Source: Sinorhizobium numidicum (GTDB lineage Bacteria > Pseudomonadota > Alphaproteobacteria > Rhizobiales > Rhizobiaceae). Taken from it: a DNA stretch of 64,000 nt. The notes beneath the pieces were generated by a model. It saw nothing but the letters and a program-made list of their open reading frames with translations. It made no database searches and had not been told where the DNA came from. Positions 47,630 through 57,902 of this stretch are shown piece by piece; the stretch's first letter is position 1, and each line of letters starts with the position of its first letter. A program made the translations under genes and the position numbers. The stretch covers positions 744,001-808,000 of the forward strand of contig NZ_CP120367.1 in the NCBI RefSeq assembly GCF_029892045.1, given 5' to 3'.

Positions 47630-48067
47630 AGAACCTCCGTGCTGCGCAGCTAGACACGGATCCAGCGACACGCAAAGCGCTCTGCGTGGGCATTCTGCCG
47701 CGGGCGACGGCGTTGGAGACGAAGGTCAAGCTGATTTGAAGCCGGCGCAGGTCCATCCAAACTGCACGCGAGGAGCTGCGCGAGGAGCGAGGCCAGATGA
47801 GGCCGCGTTCGGCAGACACATTGCCGAGCAGGACGCTCGGGGAAATCGAATGTTTGCGACTTCGTAAAGTTCGACCGAAGGCTGGCGCGCGCGAACACCG
47901 CTCTCAGAAACTCGTTCGCAATTGTCTTAATCAGGTTCGCTCACATCCAAGCCTTTCGCTAGTCGCCACTTTAAACATGATAAAAATACTCCTGTTTACA
48001 GGCGTCGAAACTCGCCAGCGGGGCAATCTCTGATGCTCAGCGCTGCGCGGCAAGGATTCTATCTGCC
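47630..48067. promoter_or_regulatory. Upstream region of the siderophore operon
   Basis: 438 bases without a supported gene; the frames inside show no family signs. The region around 47930-48010 is AT-rich and holds the shared 25-base motif, then GGCGTCGAAAC and an AAGGA before the rhtX ATG. It should carry the iron-responsive promoter for rhtX and rhbABCDEF. Confidence 0.5.
47973..47997 (+). promoter_or_regulatory. Candidate siderophore control motif, copy 1
   Basis: A 25-base partly palindromic motif: AAACATGA at the left, AAATA in the middle, TC-TGT-T at the right; AAACA and TGTTT are inverted arms. It matches 19 of 25 bases with 58931-58955 in the rhrA/rhtA divergent region. It lies 71 bases before rhtX. 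Likely a binding site for RhrA or an iron regulator such as RirA; which one cannot be told from sequence. Confidence 0.6.
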
Positions 48068-49378
48068 ATGACGATTGTGCAAACTTCTCCCGCGGTCCAG
48101 GATGGGCCGATAGCGCGAAGCGCAGGAAAACTTTACGGGGTTCTGGGCGGGCTCTATCTCGCCCAAGGGATCCCGAGTTACCTGCTGCTAGTCGCCTTGC
48201 CCCCTCTGATGCGCGAGAGCGGCGCGTCACGCACCGCGATCGGCCTGTTCTCGCTTCTGATGCTGCCGCTCGTGTTGAAATTCGCGATCGCGCCACTGGT
48301 CGACCGCTGGGCGCTCTGGCCAAGTCTGGGCCACCGGCGCGGATGGGTGGTGCCGACGCAGCTTCTCGTCAGTGCAGGCATCGCTTCGATGGCCTTGGTC
48401 GAGCCCAGCCAGGCCGGCGCGCTCTTCGCGATCGGCATCTGCATCACGCTTCTTTCCTCGGTGCAGGATATCGCCACCGACGGTTATGCGGTGCGGCACC
48501 TGACCAGATCGACACGGCCGATCGGCAATGCCGTGCAGGCGGGATCGGTCGCGCTCGGCGTCATCATCGGCGGCACGCTGACGCTGGTCCTCTTCCACAA
48601 GATCGGCTGGCGGCCGACAATCCTCCTGGTCGCATGCCTGTCACTCATGCCATTGGCCGCGGCGATCTGGATGCGGGACAGGGCCGAGCCTAGCCCGGAT
48701 GCGGCCCCGCGCAAGCGAGCAAGCCTTCTCGGCTTCTTCCACCGGCCGAACGCCTGGATGATCCTTGCCTTCGCCCTCACTTACCGCGCAAGCGAAGGTC
48801 TCGTGCGCGGCATGGAAGGGCCTTATCTCGTCGACAATAAGGTGCCGACCGACTGGATCGGCTACATGTCCGGCGGTGCTGCCGCGACCGCGGGGCTTCT
48901 AGGCGCCGTGATCGCTGCGCTGATCATCCGCAAGGTGGGATTGACGGCGACGCTCATCCTGCTTGGAGGGCTTCGCAGTCTCTGCTTCCTCGCCTTCGCG
49001 CTCAATGCGTTCGGCGTATGGCCCGGAATCGCCGTCGCCATGTCGGCGTCCGCTTTCCAGACCCTGATCCGCTACATGGAGCTGGTCGCGATCTACTCGT
49101 TCTTCATGGCGTCATCCTCAGACGACCAGCCGGGTACGGATTTCACCATACTGAGCTGCGCCGAGCTGGTCGTCTATCTGATAGGCACCTCGATCGCAGG
49201 CTACCTCGCCGACAGGCTCGGTTACGAAATGCTGTTTTCCTCGGCGACGGTCATTTCCGTGCTCGGAATCGGTTTGTCTGTCTGGATGCTGGAAAAGATC
49301 AAGGCGCGGCCTGCGCCTCTAGATCACGATGATTTTAGGTCGAAACGACTTAAAATCATAAAACGTGATCGATTCTAA
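48068..49378 (+). CDS. rhtX: Ferric rhizobactin-type siderophore permease RhtX
   Basis: A 436-residue, 12-helix MFS transporter of the RhtX/FptX family, which moves ferric siderophore across the inner membrane without an ABC transporter. The start LYGVLGGLYLAQGIPSYLLLVALPPLMRESGASRTAIG and the DRWALWPSLGHRRGWV loop are family-like. It lies directly upstream of rhbA, as in Sinorhizobium meliloti. The last about 17 residues (DDFRSKRLKIIKRDRF region) are read from a palindromic intergenic repeat, so the native end probably lay a little earlier. Confidence 0.87.
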   Translation: MTIVQTSPAVQDGPIARSAGKLYGVLGGLYLAQGIPSYLLLVALPPLMRESGASRTAIGLFSLLMLPLVLKFAIAPLVDRWALWPSLGHRRGWVVPTQLLVSAGIASMALVEPSQAGALFAIGICITLLSSVQDIATDGYAVRHLTRSTRPIGNAVQAGSVALGVIIGGTLTLVLFHKIGWRPTILLVACLSLMPLAAAIWMRDRAEPSPDAAPRKRASLLGFFHRPNAWMILAFALTYRASEGLVRGMEGPYLVDNKVPTDWIGYMSGGAAATAGLLGAVIAALIIRKVGLTATLILLGGLRSLCFLAFALNAFGVWPGIAVAMSASAFQTLIRYMELVAIYSFFMASSSDDQPGTDFTILSCAELVVYLIGTSIAGYLADRLGYEMLFSSATVISVLGIGLSVWMLEKIKARPAPLDHDDFRSKRLKIIKRDRF

Positions 49379-49433
49379 AGAGTTAGAGCGGGATGCGGGC
49401 GGAAAACCGCGCACTTTTCTTCATCCCGCTCTA
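49323..49433. repeat. Double-palindrome repeat overlapping the rhtX end
   Basis: Two hairpins. The first runs ATCACG-ATGATTTTAGGTCG to CGACTTAAAATCAT ... CGTGAT (49323-49370); the second is TAGAGCGGGATG ... CATCCCGCTCTA (49384-49433). From general knowledge, similar palindromes recur in rhizobial genomes. It lies between rhtX and rhbA, so it could partly terminate or process the transcript and alter the ratio of permease to synthesis enzymes. Confidence 0.65.
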
Positions 49434-49494
49434 GTGGCAGGCGCCTGAATCCGCCGCCAGACCTCCCCGGAAAATCTTGAACGGAGTTGATCTC

Positions 49495-50850
49495 ATGGAT
49501 GCTTCCGCACGCGCCAGCAATGACTTCTATCTCGACCGGCAGGCGAGACGAGAGTCGAATGCCCGCAGCTATCCGCGGCGTTTTCCCGTCGCGCTGAAGT
49601 CCGCCTTCGGCTGCACGGTTACCGATGTCGAGGGAAGGACCTATCTCGATTGCCTCGCAGGCGCCGGAACGCTGGCGCTCGGCCACAATCACCCGGAGGT
49701 GATCGAGACGTTGCAGGACGTGCTGCGTTCCGGTCTGCCGCTCCACACTCTCGACCTGACGACGCCGGTGAAGGACCGGTTCGTTGCCGACATTTTCGAA
49801 ACCCTTCCCTCTGGGCTTCGCGAAGGGGGCAGGATTCAATTTTGCTCGCCGAGCGGAACGGATGCTGTCGAGGCCGCCATCAAGCTTGCAAAGACCGCGA
49901 CCGGTCGCACCGATATCATCTCTTTCCGGGGCGCCTATCACGGCATGTCGCAGGGCTCGCTTTCCCTTATGGGTTCGCTCGGAGCGAAGGCTGCCGTCGG
50001 CCAGCTTGTGCCGGGCGCGCATTTCTTTCCCTATCCTTATGCCTATCGTTGCCCCTTTGGCCGCGGCGGCGAGGAAACGGCAACCCTAGCCGCCGAGTAT
50101 TTCGAGCGGGCGCTGCGTGATCCCGAAGGCGGCGTCAACCTCCCGGCCGCCGTCATTCTGGAAGCCGTGCAGGGCGAGGGCGGCGTCATTCCGGCCCCGG
50201 CCGAGTGGCTGCGCGCCGTCCGTCGCGTGACGCTCGATCTCGGCATCCCGCTCGTCCTCGACGAGGTCCAGAGCGGTGTTGGTCGCACCGGCAGCTTCTA
50301 TGCCTTTCAGAAGGCAGGCATCGTTCCGGATATCGTCGTTCTGTCCAAGGCGATCGGCGGCGGCCTGCCGCTTGCGGTGATGATCTACCGCGAGGGGCTC
50401 GATCTTTGGAGGCCGGGCGCCCATGCGGGCACTTTCCGCGGCAATCAGCTAGCCATGGCTGCCGGGTCGAAAACGCTCGAAATCATAGAGCGGGAGGGGC
50501 TCGTCGAGCGGGCAGCGATCGCCGGGCGGAGGCTGCGCGCCAATCTCGAACGGATCGCGGCGTACACGCCCTATGTCGGCGAGGTGCGTGGCGAAGGCCT
50601 GATGCTCGGGGTCGAAATCGTCGATCCGGATGGTCGGCCAGATGCGCTCGGCCATCCGCCGCATGGACCGGAGATCGCCCGGATGATCCAGAATGATGTA
50701 TTCCGTTCCGGCCTCATTCTCGAAACCGGCGGCCGCTACGGCAGCGTGCTGCGCCTTTTGCCGCCGCTCACGATATCCGATGCGGAGATCGATCAGGTGT
50801 CGAGCATCCTTGCCGCCGCATTCGAGCGCCTTGGACGCAAGGCCGCATGA
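49495..50850 (+). CDS. rhbA: Diaminobutyrate-2-oxoglutarate aminotransferase RhbA
   Basis: A 451-residue class III PLP aminotransferase that makes L-2,4-diaminobutyrate from aspartate semialdehyde with glutamate as donor, the first step of rhizobactin-type siderophore synthesis. Motifs: [26 protein letters not shown] and the PLP lysine in [13 protein letters not shown]. The start MDASARASN has GGAG 9 bases upstream; an ATG 18 bases earlier is less likely. The stop overlaps the rhbB start by 4 bases. Confidence 0.9.
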   Translation: MDASARASNDFYLDRQARRESNARSYPRRFPVALKSAFGCTVTDVEGRTYLDCLAGAGTLALGHNHPEVIETLQDVLRSGLPLHTLDLTTPVKDRFVADIFETLPSGLREGGRIQFCSPSGTDAVEAAIKLAKTATGRTDIISFRGAYHGMSQGSLSLMGSLGAKAAVGQLVPGAHFFPYPYAYRCPFGRGGEETATLAAEYFERALRDPEGGVNLPAAVILEAVQGEGGVIPAPAEWLRAVRRVTLDLGIPLVLDEVQSGVGRTGSFYAFQKAGIVPDIVVLSKAIGGGLPLAVMIYREGLDLWRPGAHAGTFRGNQLAMAAGSKTLEIIEREGLVERAAIAGRRLRANLERIAAYTPYVGEVRGEGLMLGVEIVDPDGRPDALGHPPHGPEIARMIQNDVFRSGLILETGGRYGSVLRLLPPLTISDAEIDQVSSILAAAFERLGRKAA

Positions 50851-52334
50851 ATATGAATTTCGCCGCACTCAAAGCCGCGCCAGCCATCGAGCCGGACTAC
50901 GCGGACCAGATCTTCAGCACCGATACCGCATCGCGTCGGGCGTTTCGTGACGCGATGCTTCAGGCCGTCGACCTTGTTTCCGAAGGCGCGGCGGCCACAA
51001 ACAGCCTTTACTCGGGGACGAGCGTTCAGGGTCTGCGCGGACTTCTCGATGATCTCGACCCGCTCCCTGAAGTCGGAACCGGCATCGCCGCCGCGCTTGC
51101 CGACATCGGCAGGCCGGCGCTTGAACATGCGCTGGCGGTCGGTCATCCGGCGGCAATGGCGCATCTCCATTGCCCGGTCGCGGTGCCCGCGCTGGCTGCG
51201 GAAGTCCTGATTTCAGCCACCAACCAGTCGCTCGATTCCTGGGATCAATCGCCCTTCGCCACCCTCGTTGAAGAGCGGGTTCTAGCGCAGCTCACGGAAC
51301 TTGCGGGATTGCCTGTCTCGGCAAGCGGCAACTTCACCAGCGGCGGCAGCCAGTCGAACATGACGGCGTTGTATCTGGCCGCTGCGCGCTACGGCGCCGA
51401 AGCGCGGAAATCCGGCGTTATTTTCACATCGGAGCACGCGCATTTCAGCATACGCAAGAGTGCAGCCATTCTCGGCTTTGCGGATGATGCGGTTATTTCC
51501 ATTGCAACGGATGTGCAGGGCCGGATGTCGGTGTCGGCGTTCGAAGCCGGCCTGCGGCAGGTCGTCGATGTTGGTCGCCTGCCGGTCGCGGTAGTCGCGA
51601 CGGCCGGAACGACCGACCTCGGCGCCATAGATCCCCTTCCGGAAATCGCCGATCTCGCTGCCGCGCAGGATCTCTGGATGCATGTGGACGCCGCCTACGG
51701 CGGAGGGCTTCTGTTTTCGCGCCATCGCGGTCGTCTTGCGGGGCTGGAGCGCGCCTATTCAATCGCGCTCGATTTTCACAAGATGCTGTTTCAGCCGATC
51801 AGCTGCGGCGCGCTTCTGCTGGGCGATCGGGCGCATTTTGCACCGCTTGCGAGCAAGGCGGACTACCTTAATCCGGAAGATGCCGTCTTTGCCGATGCGC
51901 CGAACCTCGTCGAGCGTTCGATGCAGACGACGCGCAGAGCCGATGCGCTGAAAATCCTAATGACCATGCGGGCCATCGGCCGCGACGGCTTGGACGAACT
52001 GATCTGCCAGACGCTGGAAAATACCCGTGCCGCGGCGGAGGCCGTGGAAGCCCGGCAATATTTGCTTCTCGCGCGGCCACCGTCGCTCTCGACCGTTCTG
52101 TTCCGTTACGTCTCCGCGGGCGGACCGGAGCTGTCCGACGCGATCACGCTGAAAACGCGCGCGGCGCTCTTCCATGCCGGCATCGCGGCTCTCGCGACGA
52201 CCGTTCTCGACGGCCGCGTCCATTTCAAGCTCACGCTGCTCAATCCGCGTTCAACCCCCGATGTCGTCCACCGTGTCCTCGATGCGATCGGCGAAACGGC
52301 CTGCGAACTGGAGACCCACCATGCACGCACATAA
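50847..52334 (+). CDS. rhbB: L-2,4-diaminobutyrate decarboxylase RhbB
   Basis: A 495-residue group II PLP decarboxylase that converts diaminobutyrate to 1,3-diaminopropane, the backbone amine of the siderophore. Family marks are the TSGGSQSNMTALYLAA segment, HVDAAYGGGLLFS and the PLP lysine in IALDFHKMLFQP. It overlaps rhbA by 4 bases and rhbC by 14, so the operon is strongly coupled. Confidence 0.9.
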   Translation: MNMNFAALKAAPAIEPDYADQIFSTDTASRRAFRDAMLQAVDLVSEGAAATNSLYSGTSVQGLRGLLDDLDPLPEVGTGIAAALADIGRPALEHALAVGHPAAMAHLHCPVAVPALAAEVLISATNQSLDSWDQSPFATLVEERVLAQLTELAGLPVSASGNFTSGGSQSNMTALYLAAARYGAEARKSGVIFTSEHAHFSIRKSAAILGFADDAVISIATDVQGRMSVSAFEAGLRQVVDVGRLPVAVVATAGTTDLGAIDPLPEIADLAAAQDLWMHVDAAYGGGLLFSRHRGRLAGLERAYSIALDFHKMLFQPISCGALLLGDRAHFAPLASKADYLNPEDAVFADAPNLVERSMQTTRRADALKILMTMRAIGRDGLDELICQTLENTRAAAEAVEARQYLLLARPPSLSTVLFRYVSAGGPELSDAITLKTRAALFHAGIAALATTVLDGRVHFKLTLLNPRSTPDVVHRVLDAIGETACELETHHART

Positions 52335-54078
52335 TGCTGCAACGCTTACCCTGCGCTCCCTTCTCAACTGCGTGGCACGCGAATATCCCGATCGTGTCCG
52401 CTGGTCGGACAGGTCGGGGCAATTGCAATTCACGCTGACATTCCCGGACGGCGGCGGAAGCCTCGATCTGCCTGCGCTTTACCGCTCGGCAACCGGTCAT
52501 CACCTTTTCGGCGCGCCGGTGATGCTGACCGACAAAGATGGGCCGAAGGCGATCAGCGCGTTAGACGCGATAACGGCCGTTATCGAACGGCTGGAACCTT
52601 CCGCTGCTGCGAAGGACGGCCGGGCCGACCTGTTGAACCGTACACATTCGAGCCGTCTCCTTATCGAAGCGGCGCTTGAAGCGCGCAACCCCGACCTGGC
52701 CGGTCTCGCCGGCGACGAGGTCTCCTTCATCGCGGCGGAACAGGGGCTGATTGCTGGACACGGCATTCATCCCTGCCCGAAAAGCCGCGAAGGCATGACG
52801 GAAGCGGAGTCGCGCCGCTATTCGCCGGAATTCGCAGCCGGTTTTCCGCTGCGGTGGTTCGCCGTCGAACGCAGCCTTTTCCATACCGGCCATTCGCAGG
52901 GCTCCCCTTCGGCCGAAGAATGGCTGAAGGCGGCAATTGGAAGCGATTTCGACGCGATCAAGGCGCGTCTGCCCGAGGGGGACTTCGCATTGCTGCCGGT
53001 GCATCCCTGGCAAGCGGACCACATGCTGAAGGACCCCGCGGTGGCCGCCCTCGTGGCCAACTGCCGCCTGGTAGATTGCGGCGAGGCCGGCGAGCCATGG
53101 TTCCCGACGTCGTCCGTGCGCACGCTCTATCGCCCCGATGCGCCCTTCATGCCGAAGCTTTCGCTGGGCGTCGGCATCACTAATTCCGTCCGCGTCAATC
53201 TTGCCCGCGAGCTGCATCGCGGTGACGATATGTATCGCTTCCGCCGTCATCGGCTGTGGCAGGATTTTTCGCGCAGCTATCCCGGCCTGACGCTCGTCCC
53301 GGATCCTGCCTATATGGGCGTCAAGGTCGACAGCGTGGTGATCGACGGCCTTTCCGTGTCGATGCGGGAAAATCCTTTCATGGGGGCAGATGCTGACCGC
53401 AACGTATCGCTGCTCGCTGCCCTATGCGAGCATCTGCCGGATCGCGGCAGTCGGCTCGGCGCCCTGGTCCGCAACCGGGCGCGGTTGGAAGGACGTCCTC
53501 TCGATGCCGTTGCGAAGGACTGGTTCGAGCGGTTTCTGACGATCTTTGTCCGCCCGATCTTCGCGCTTTATCTGCGCCATGGCATCGCCATGGAGGCGCA
53601 CCAGCAGAACATCGTGATCGAGATCGAGGACGGCTATCCGATTGGCGTGTTCTATCGCGATAACCAGGGATTTTTCCATCACGAGCGCGCACACAAGGCA
53701 CTTGTCGAGGCCATGCCGGGCCTCGGCGAAGCAAGCGAATCCGTCTTCGGCGAGGAGCCCGTCGACGAGCGCCTCCTCTATTACGCCTTCATCAATTCGG
53801 TCCTCGGCATGATCGGCGCGCTGGGGCGGGAGGGGCTTGTCGGCGAGATCGTGCTGCTTGACATGCTGCGCAACGAATTGTTGCGGCTCGAAGCGCTGGA
53901 GGGCGCGAATTCTCGGCTCGTGCGCAAGATGCTGGCACCGACGCTGCAGTGCAAGGCGAACCTCAAGACCCGCATTGCACGGTTGGACGAACTCGTCGGT
54001 CCGCTCGAGACGCAATCGGTCTATCTCGAAATCGTCAATCCCCTGCTGCAGACCGAAAAGGCCTTGGCCGATGCTTGA
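52321..54078 (+). CDS. rhbC: NIS siderophore synthetase RhbC (IucA/IucC family)
   Basis: A 585-residue ATP-dependent synthetase that couples a carboxylate of citrate to the N-acyl-N-hydroxy-diaminopropane arm. It has the family motifs [42 protein letters not shown] and [17 protein letters not shown]. The start MHAHNAATL overlaps the rhbB end; an earlier in-frame ATG lies within rhbB. Together with RhbF it should give a citrate with two arms. Confidence 0.9.
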   Translation: MHAHNAATLTLRSLLNCVAREYPDRVRWSDRSGQLQFTLTFPDGGGSLDLPALYRSATGHHLFGAPVMLTDKDGPKAISALDAITAVIERLEPSAAAKDGRADLLNRTHSSRLLIEAALEARNPDLAGLAGDEVSFIAAEQGLIAGHGIHPCPKSREGMTEAESRRYSPEFAAGFPLRWFAVERSLFHTGHSQGSPSAEEWLKAAIGSDFDAIKARLPEGDFALLPVHPWQADHMLKDPAVAALVANCRLVDCGEAGEPWFPTSSVRTLYRPDAPFMPKLSLGVGITNSVRVNLARELHRGDDMYRFRRHRLWQDFSRSYPGLTLVPDPAYMGVKVDSVVIDGLSVSMRENPFMGADADRNVSLLAALCEHLPDRGSRLGALVRNRARLEGRPLDAVAKDWFERFLTIFVRPIFALYLRHGIAMEAHQQNIVIEIEDGYPIGVFYRDNQGFFHHERAHKALVEAMPGLGEASESVFGEEPVDERLLYYAFINSVLGMIGALGREGLVGEIVLLDMLRNELLRLEALEGANSRLVRKMLAPTLQCKANLKTRIARLDELVGPLETQSVYLEIVNPLLQTEKALADA

Positions 54079-54661
54079 TCTCAGCAAGCCTGACACGCCT
54101 TTCGCCTACTCGCGCTACGATCCCGATATCGGTCGGACGATCAGCTTCCGGCTTCTGGAGAAAGAGCGCGATCTGGAGCTTTTGTGGCGGTGGATGAATC
54201 AGGCGCATGTGGTGCCGCAATGGAAGATGGCGAAGCCGATCGAACACATCGCCGCCTACATCGACGCCAATCTCGCCGATCCGCATCAGGACCCATATAT
54301 CGGCCTCATCGATGGGACCCCGATGAGCTATTGGGAAGCCTATTGGGCGAAGGACGATATTCTCGGTCGGTATTATCCGGCCGAGGAGAAGGACAGGGGC
54401 TGGCATATGTTGGTCGGCGAACCTGATTTTTTCGGCCGCGGCATCGCGCCGGCAGTGATCCGTGCCTTCACCCGCTTCCTCTTTCTCGATGATCCCGCAA
54501 CCCGGAAGATCGTCGGCGAACCGAGCGTCGAGGCACGGCGTCTGCTTCGCTATGCGCCGGTCTGCGCCTTCGAGGAGCAGGGCGAAATCGATCTTCCCGA
54601 CAAGCGCGCCAAACTGATGTTTTGCCACCGGGGACGCTTCATCCAACAATTCGGATTATAA
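54071..54661 (+). CDS. rhbD: N-acyltransferase RhbD (siderophore GNAT)
   Basis: A 196-residue GNAT-fold enzyme of the IucB/AlcB/PvdYII group that acetylates the hydroxylamine made by RhbE. Family elements: [69 protein letters not shown] and [15 protein letters not shown]. It overlaps rhbC by 8 bases. A second protein with the same domain is encoded at 61255. Confidence 0.9.
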   Translation: MLDLSKPDTPFAYSRYDPDIGRTISFRLLEKERDLELLWRWMNQAHVVPQWKMAKPIEHIAAYIDANLADPHQDPYIGLIDGTPMSYWEAYWAKDDILGRYYPAEEKDRGWHMLVGEPDFFGRGIAPAVIRAFTRFLFLDDPATRKIVGEPSVEARRLLRYAPVCAFEEQGEIDLPDKRAKLMFCHRGRFIQQFGL

Positions 54662-54663
54662 CC

Positions 54664-56028
54664 ATGATGGATCTCGATCTGGCGGGGATCGGCATCGGGC
54701 CGTTCAATCTCGGTCTTGCCGCCCTTCTCTCTTCCCACGAAAATCTCTCGGGCGTCTTTCTCGAGCGCAAGCCGGCGTTTCGCTGGCACGAAGGGCTCCT
54801 CCTTCCGGGGACGACGCTGCAGGTCCCCTTCATGGCCGACCTCGTCACTATGGCGGACCCGACGCATCCCTTGAGCTTCCTCAACTACCTTGCAGTGCAT
54901 GATCGCCTTTACAAGTTCTATTTCTACGAACATTTCATGATCCCGCGGCAGGAATACGATGACTATTGCCGCTGGGCGTCGGAGCAACTTTCCTCGTGCC
55001 GCTTCGATGAGGAGGTGGTCGACGTCACCCACGAGGCGGCATCCGATGGCTTCTCGGTCGAAAGCCGGTCCGCCGCGGGCGGAAAGAAGCGATATCGAAG
55101 CCGCAACCTCGCGATCGGCGTCGGCACAGCTCCCTTCCTGCCGCAATGGGCGCGGATCAAAACGACGGCGCCCCTGCTGCACTCCAGCGAGTTCGGCAAG
55201 CGGCGCATGGAGCTTTCGAAACGTCGCCGCGTGACTGTTATCGGCTCCGGGCAAAGTGCCGCCGAGTGCATTCTTGCGCTCTACAGCGATCTGACGCCCG
55301 AGATGGTCGCAGCCGGCGCTTCCATTCAGTGGATCACCCGCTCGGCGGGTTTCTTCCCGATGGAATATTCCAAGCTCGGGCTTGAATATTTCACGCCTGA
55401 CTACATGCGCCATTTCCATCAGATCGCGCCGGCCAAACGCCGCGAGATAGTCGCGAACCAGGGCCTGCTCTACAAGGGCATCAGCTTCTCGACCATCGGC
55501 GAGATCTTCGATCTCCTGTACGAACGGTCAGTCGGCGGCCGCGATCCCGGCCTGTCGCTCTTTTCCAATTGCGCGGTCGAAAAACTGGAGAGCGCAGGAC
55601 CGTCAGGGTCTTTCCGCATCGGCATCAGCCATAATCACCTCGATGAGAAGGCGACCGTCGAAACGGACGCGATCGTTGCCGCGACGGGCTACCGGCATGC
55701 CTGGCCGGAATGGCTGGGCTCGCTCAAGGGCAGCGTTCTTCAAACCTGCGAGCAAGGCGACCTGATCGTCGGCGAGGATTTCCGTGCACGCCGCAGCGAC
55801 GGCGGCAAGGCCAATGTTTTCGTCCAGAACGCCGAAACCTTCCACCACGGCGTCGGGGCGCCCGACCTCGGCCTCGGCGCCTTCCGCAATGCGGTCATCA
55901 TCAACCAGCTTGTCGGTCGCGAGCATTACCGCGTCGGCGCGCCGGCGTCATTCCAGAACTTCGGCCTGCCTTCCGGCCAGACCGCCCGATCCTCGATTTC
56001 AGGAGATTTCTATGCCCATGCGTCATGA
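54664..56028 (+). CDS. rhbE: Diamine N-hydroxylase RhbE (IucD-like)
   Basis: A 454-residue flavoprotein monooxygenase that N-hydroxylates 1,3-diaminopropane using NADPH and oxygen. The FAD site is GIGIGPFNLGLAAL, the NADPH site is VIGSGQSAAE, and the late motif is IVAATGYRHAWPEWL. The ATG lies 2 bases after the rhbD stop. The C-terminus overlaps rhbF by 17 bases. Confidence 0.9.
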   Translation: MMDLDLAGIGIGPFNLGLAALLSSHENLSGVFLERKPAFRWHEGLLLPGTTLQVPFMADLVTMADPTHPLSFLNYLAVHDRLYKFYFYEHFMIPRQEYDDYCRWASEQLSSCRFDEEVVDVTHEAASDGFSVESRSAAGGKKRYRSRNLAIGVGTAPFLPQWARIKTTAPLLHSSEFGKRRMELSKRRRVTVIGSGQSAAECILALYSDLTPEMVAAGASIQWITRSAGFFPMEYSKLGLEYFTPDYMRHFHQIAPAKRREIVANQGLLYKGISFSTIGEIFDLLYERSVGGRDPGLSLFSNCAVEKLESAGPSGSFRIGISHNHLDEKATVETDAIVAATGYRHAWPEWLGSLKGSVLQTCEQGDLIVGEDFRARRSDGGKANVFVQNAETFHHGVGAPDLGLGAFRNAVIINQLVGREHYRVGAPASFQNFGLPSGQTARSSISGDFYAHAS

Positions 56029-57817
56029 CCCGCTTCTTCCCGGCGCCTTTTCCAAAGAGCTCTGGCAACAGGCATCGAGACGTCTTTTGGCCAAGGTCAT
56101 TGAGGAATTCGCCTATGAACGCGTCTTCGGTGTTCAGGAGGAAAACCCGGGCCACTACCGTGTCGATATCGGAGAGGTCGCGTATCGCTTCAAAGCCAAG
56201 CGCTATGTCTTCGACAATCTCTCGGTCGATCCGACGAGCATCGCCAAGCGGCACGGCGATGCCGATGTGCTGCTTGACGATCCGCTTGCCTTCTGCGCCG
56301 AAGTGCTTCCGAAGCTCGGCGTCAAGCCGATGACGGTCGCGCACTTCATCAAGGAGCTTGGCAACACGCTCGTCGCCGATGCGCATATCGCCGCGCGGGC
56401 CACAAAAACCGGTGCGGAACTTGCGGAGTTGGACGACATTCGCATGGAGGGCGAGACCACCGGCCATCCCTGGGTGACGGTCAGCAAGGGGCGTATCGGC
56501 CTCGGCTATTCCGATTATCTCGCCTATGCGCCGGAAAATCGGACCGCGACGGAGGTGCTTTGGCTCGGCGTCAGCAAGGATCGCGCGTCCTTCGTCGCGG
56601 AGCAGAAGCTTACGAACGAGCGGCTCGTCCGCGAGGCCGTCGGCACCTCTCGTTTCGGTGCGTTTTGCGCCGTGCTCGCCGCGCGTGGCGGCTCTACCGA
56701 GACGCATTACATGATGCCGGTCCATCCCTGGCAGTGGGACCATATGATCGTGCCGCATTTCGCCGCCGATATCGCCTCCGGACACATGGTGCTGCTCGGC
56801 AAGGGAGACGATCTCTATGTGCCGCAGCAATCCGTGCGCACCTTGTCGAACATTTCCCATCCGGAGAAATCGACGCTGAAACTGTGCATGACCATCCTGA
56901 ATACCGCCGTCTACCGAGGTATTCCCGGAAAGCGGGCGCTGACGGCAGCGCCGCTGACGACATGGCTCGACCAGTTGCTGGTCAAGGATCGTTTCCTGTT
57001 GGAAGAGTGCGGTCTCGTTCTTCTCGGCGAGCGCGCAGGGATGCACTATGTCCATCCGCAATTCTCCGGCGTCGAGGGCGCGCCTTATCAATTCAACGAG
57101 ATGCTCGGTTGCCTGTGGCGCGACAGCCTGGCGGCGCATCTGAAGCCGGGCGAAACCGGCATGCCCCTTGCCGCCCTCCTGCATGCCGGCACAGACGGCA
57201 AGCCGGTGGTCCAGGCGTTAGCCGAAAAAGCAGGCATGACCGTATCGGAATGGATGGCGCGGTTCTTCGACGTCGTCATTCCGCCGGTTTTCCACCTGCT
57301 GGCGAAGCATGGCCTTGCCTTTTCGGCACACGGCCAGAATGCGACGCTCATTCTGAAGGAAAGCCGGCCCGAACGCCTGGCGCTGCGCGACTTCATCGAC
57401 GACGTGATCGTCTGCGATCTGGAGTTTCCCGAAAGCGCGAGCATGCCGGATGAGGTCAGGGCCGTTCTTTTGTGCCTGCCTGCCGACTTTCTCATCCACT
57501 TCATCCAGACGACACTCTTTATATGCGTCTTCCGCTACATGTCGGTCTTGCTCGACCAGCGCTCCGGCCTCTCCGAAGACGCCTTCTGGGCCTTGGCGCG
57601 CGAGAGTGTACTGCGGTATCAGAAACGCTTCCCCGACATGGCATCCCGCTTCGCGACGTTCGATCTCTTCGGCGACGAATATCCGCGCCTTTGCCTGAAC
57701 CGGGTTCGCCTGTTCACGCATGGTTATGCCGATGATGACGAACGCCCGGTGCCGGATTTCCAGGGCATGGTGGACAACCCGTTGGTTGCTTTCGACAGGC
57801 GCAGCAATGCGGCGTAG
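56012..57817 (+). CDS. rhbF: NIS siderophore synthetase RhbF (IucA/IucC family)
   Basis: A 601-residue synthetase, partner of RhbC, that adds the second arm to the citrate core. Motifs include MPVHPWQWDHMIVPHF, SVRTLSNISHPEKSTLKLCMTILNTAVYRGI and FSAHGQNATLILKES. The start has AGGAG 6 bases upstream. It is the last gene of the rhb operon, and a strong hairpin follows 29 bases after the stop. Confidence 0.9.
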   Translation: MPMRHDPLLPGAFSKELWQQASRRLLAKVIEEFAYERVFGVQEENPGHYRVDIGEVAYRFKAKRYVFDNLSVDPTSIAKRHGDADVLLDDPLAFCAEVLPKLGVKPMTVAHFIKELGNTLVADAHIAARATKTGAELAELDDIRMEGETTGHPWVTVSKGRIGLGYSDYLAYAPENRTATEVLWLGVSKDRASFVAEQKLTNERLVREAVGTSRFGAFCAVLAARGGSTETHYMMPVHPWQWDHMIVPHFAADIASGHMVLLGKGDDLYVPQQSVRTLSNISHPEKSTLKLCMTILNTAVYRGIPGKRALTAAPLTTWLDQLLVKDRFLLEECGLVLLGERAGMHYVHPQFSGVEGAPYQFNEMLGCLWRDSLAAHLKPGETGMPLAALLHAGTDGKPVVQALAEKAGMTVSEWMARFFDVVIPPVFHLLAKHGLAFSAHGQNATLILKESRPERLALRDFIDDVIVCDLEFPESASMPDEVRAVLLCLPADFLIHFIQTTLFICVFRYMSVLLDQRSGLSEDAFWALARESVLRYQKRFPDMASRFATFDLFGDEYPRLCLNRVRLFTHGYADDDERPVPDFQGMVDNPLVAFDRRSNAA

Positions 57818-57846
57818 TCGCTCCTGAAGCTGCTGAAAAATACAAG

Positions 57847-57874
57847 GGGCCGCCACCCTTCCGGTGGACGGCCC
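57847..57874. terminator. Bidirectional terminator between rhbF and rhrA
   Basis: GGGCCGCCACC-cttcc-GGTGGaCGGCCC forms a stem of 11 pairs with one bulge. On the minus strand it is followed by a T-rich run (TTGTATTTTT), so it can end rhrA transcripts; on the plus strand it ends the rhb operon. The two units converge here. Confidence 0.75.
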
Positions 57875-57902
57875 TTCACATTCGGACATATCACGCTCTT
57901 CG

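Noticed and set aside
47630..47870. Possible small gene between the Lrp regulator and rhtX
   Set aside because: Frames here show no conserved-looking sequence or start signal; treated as intergenic.
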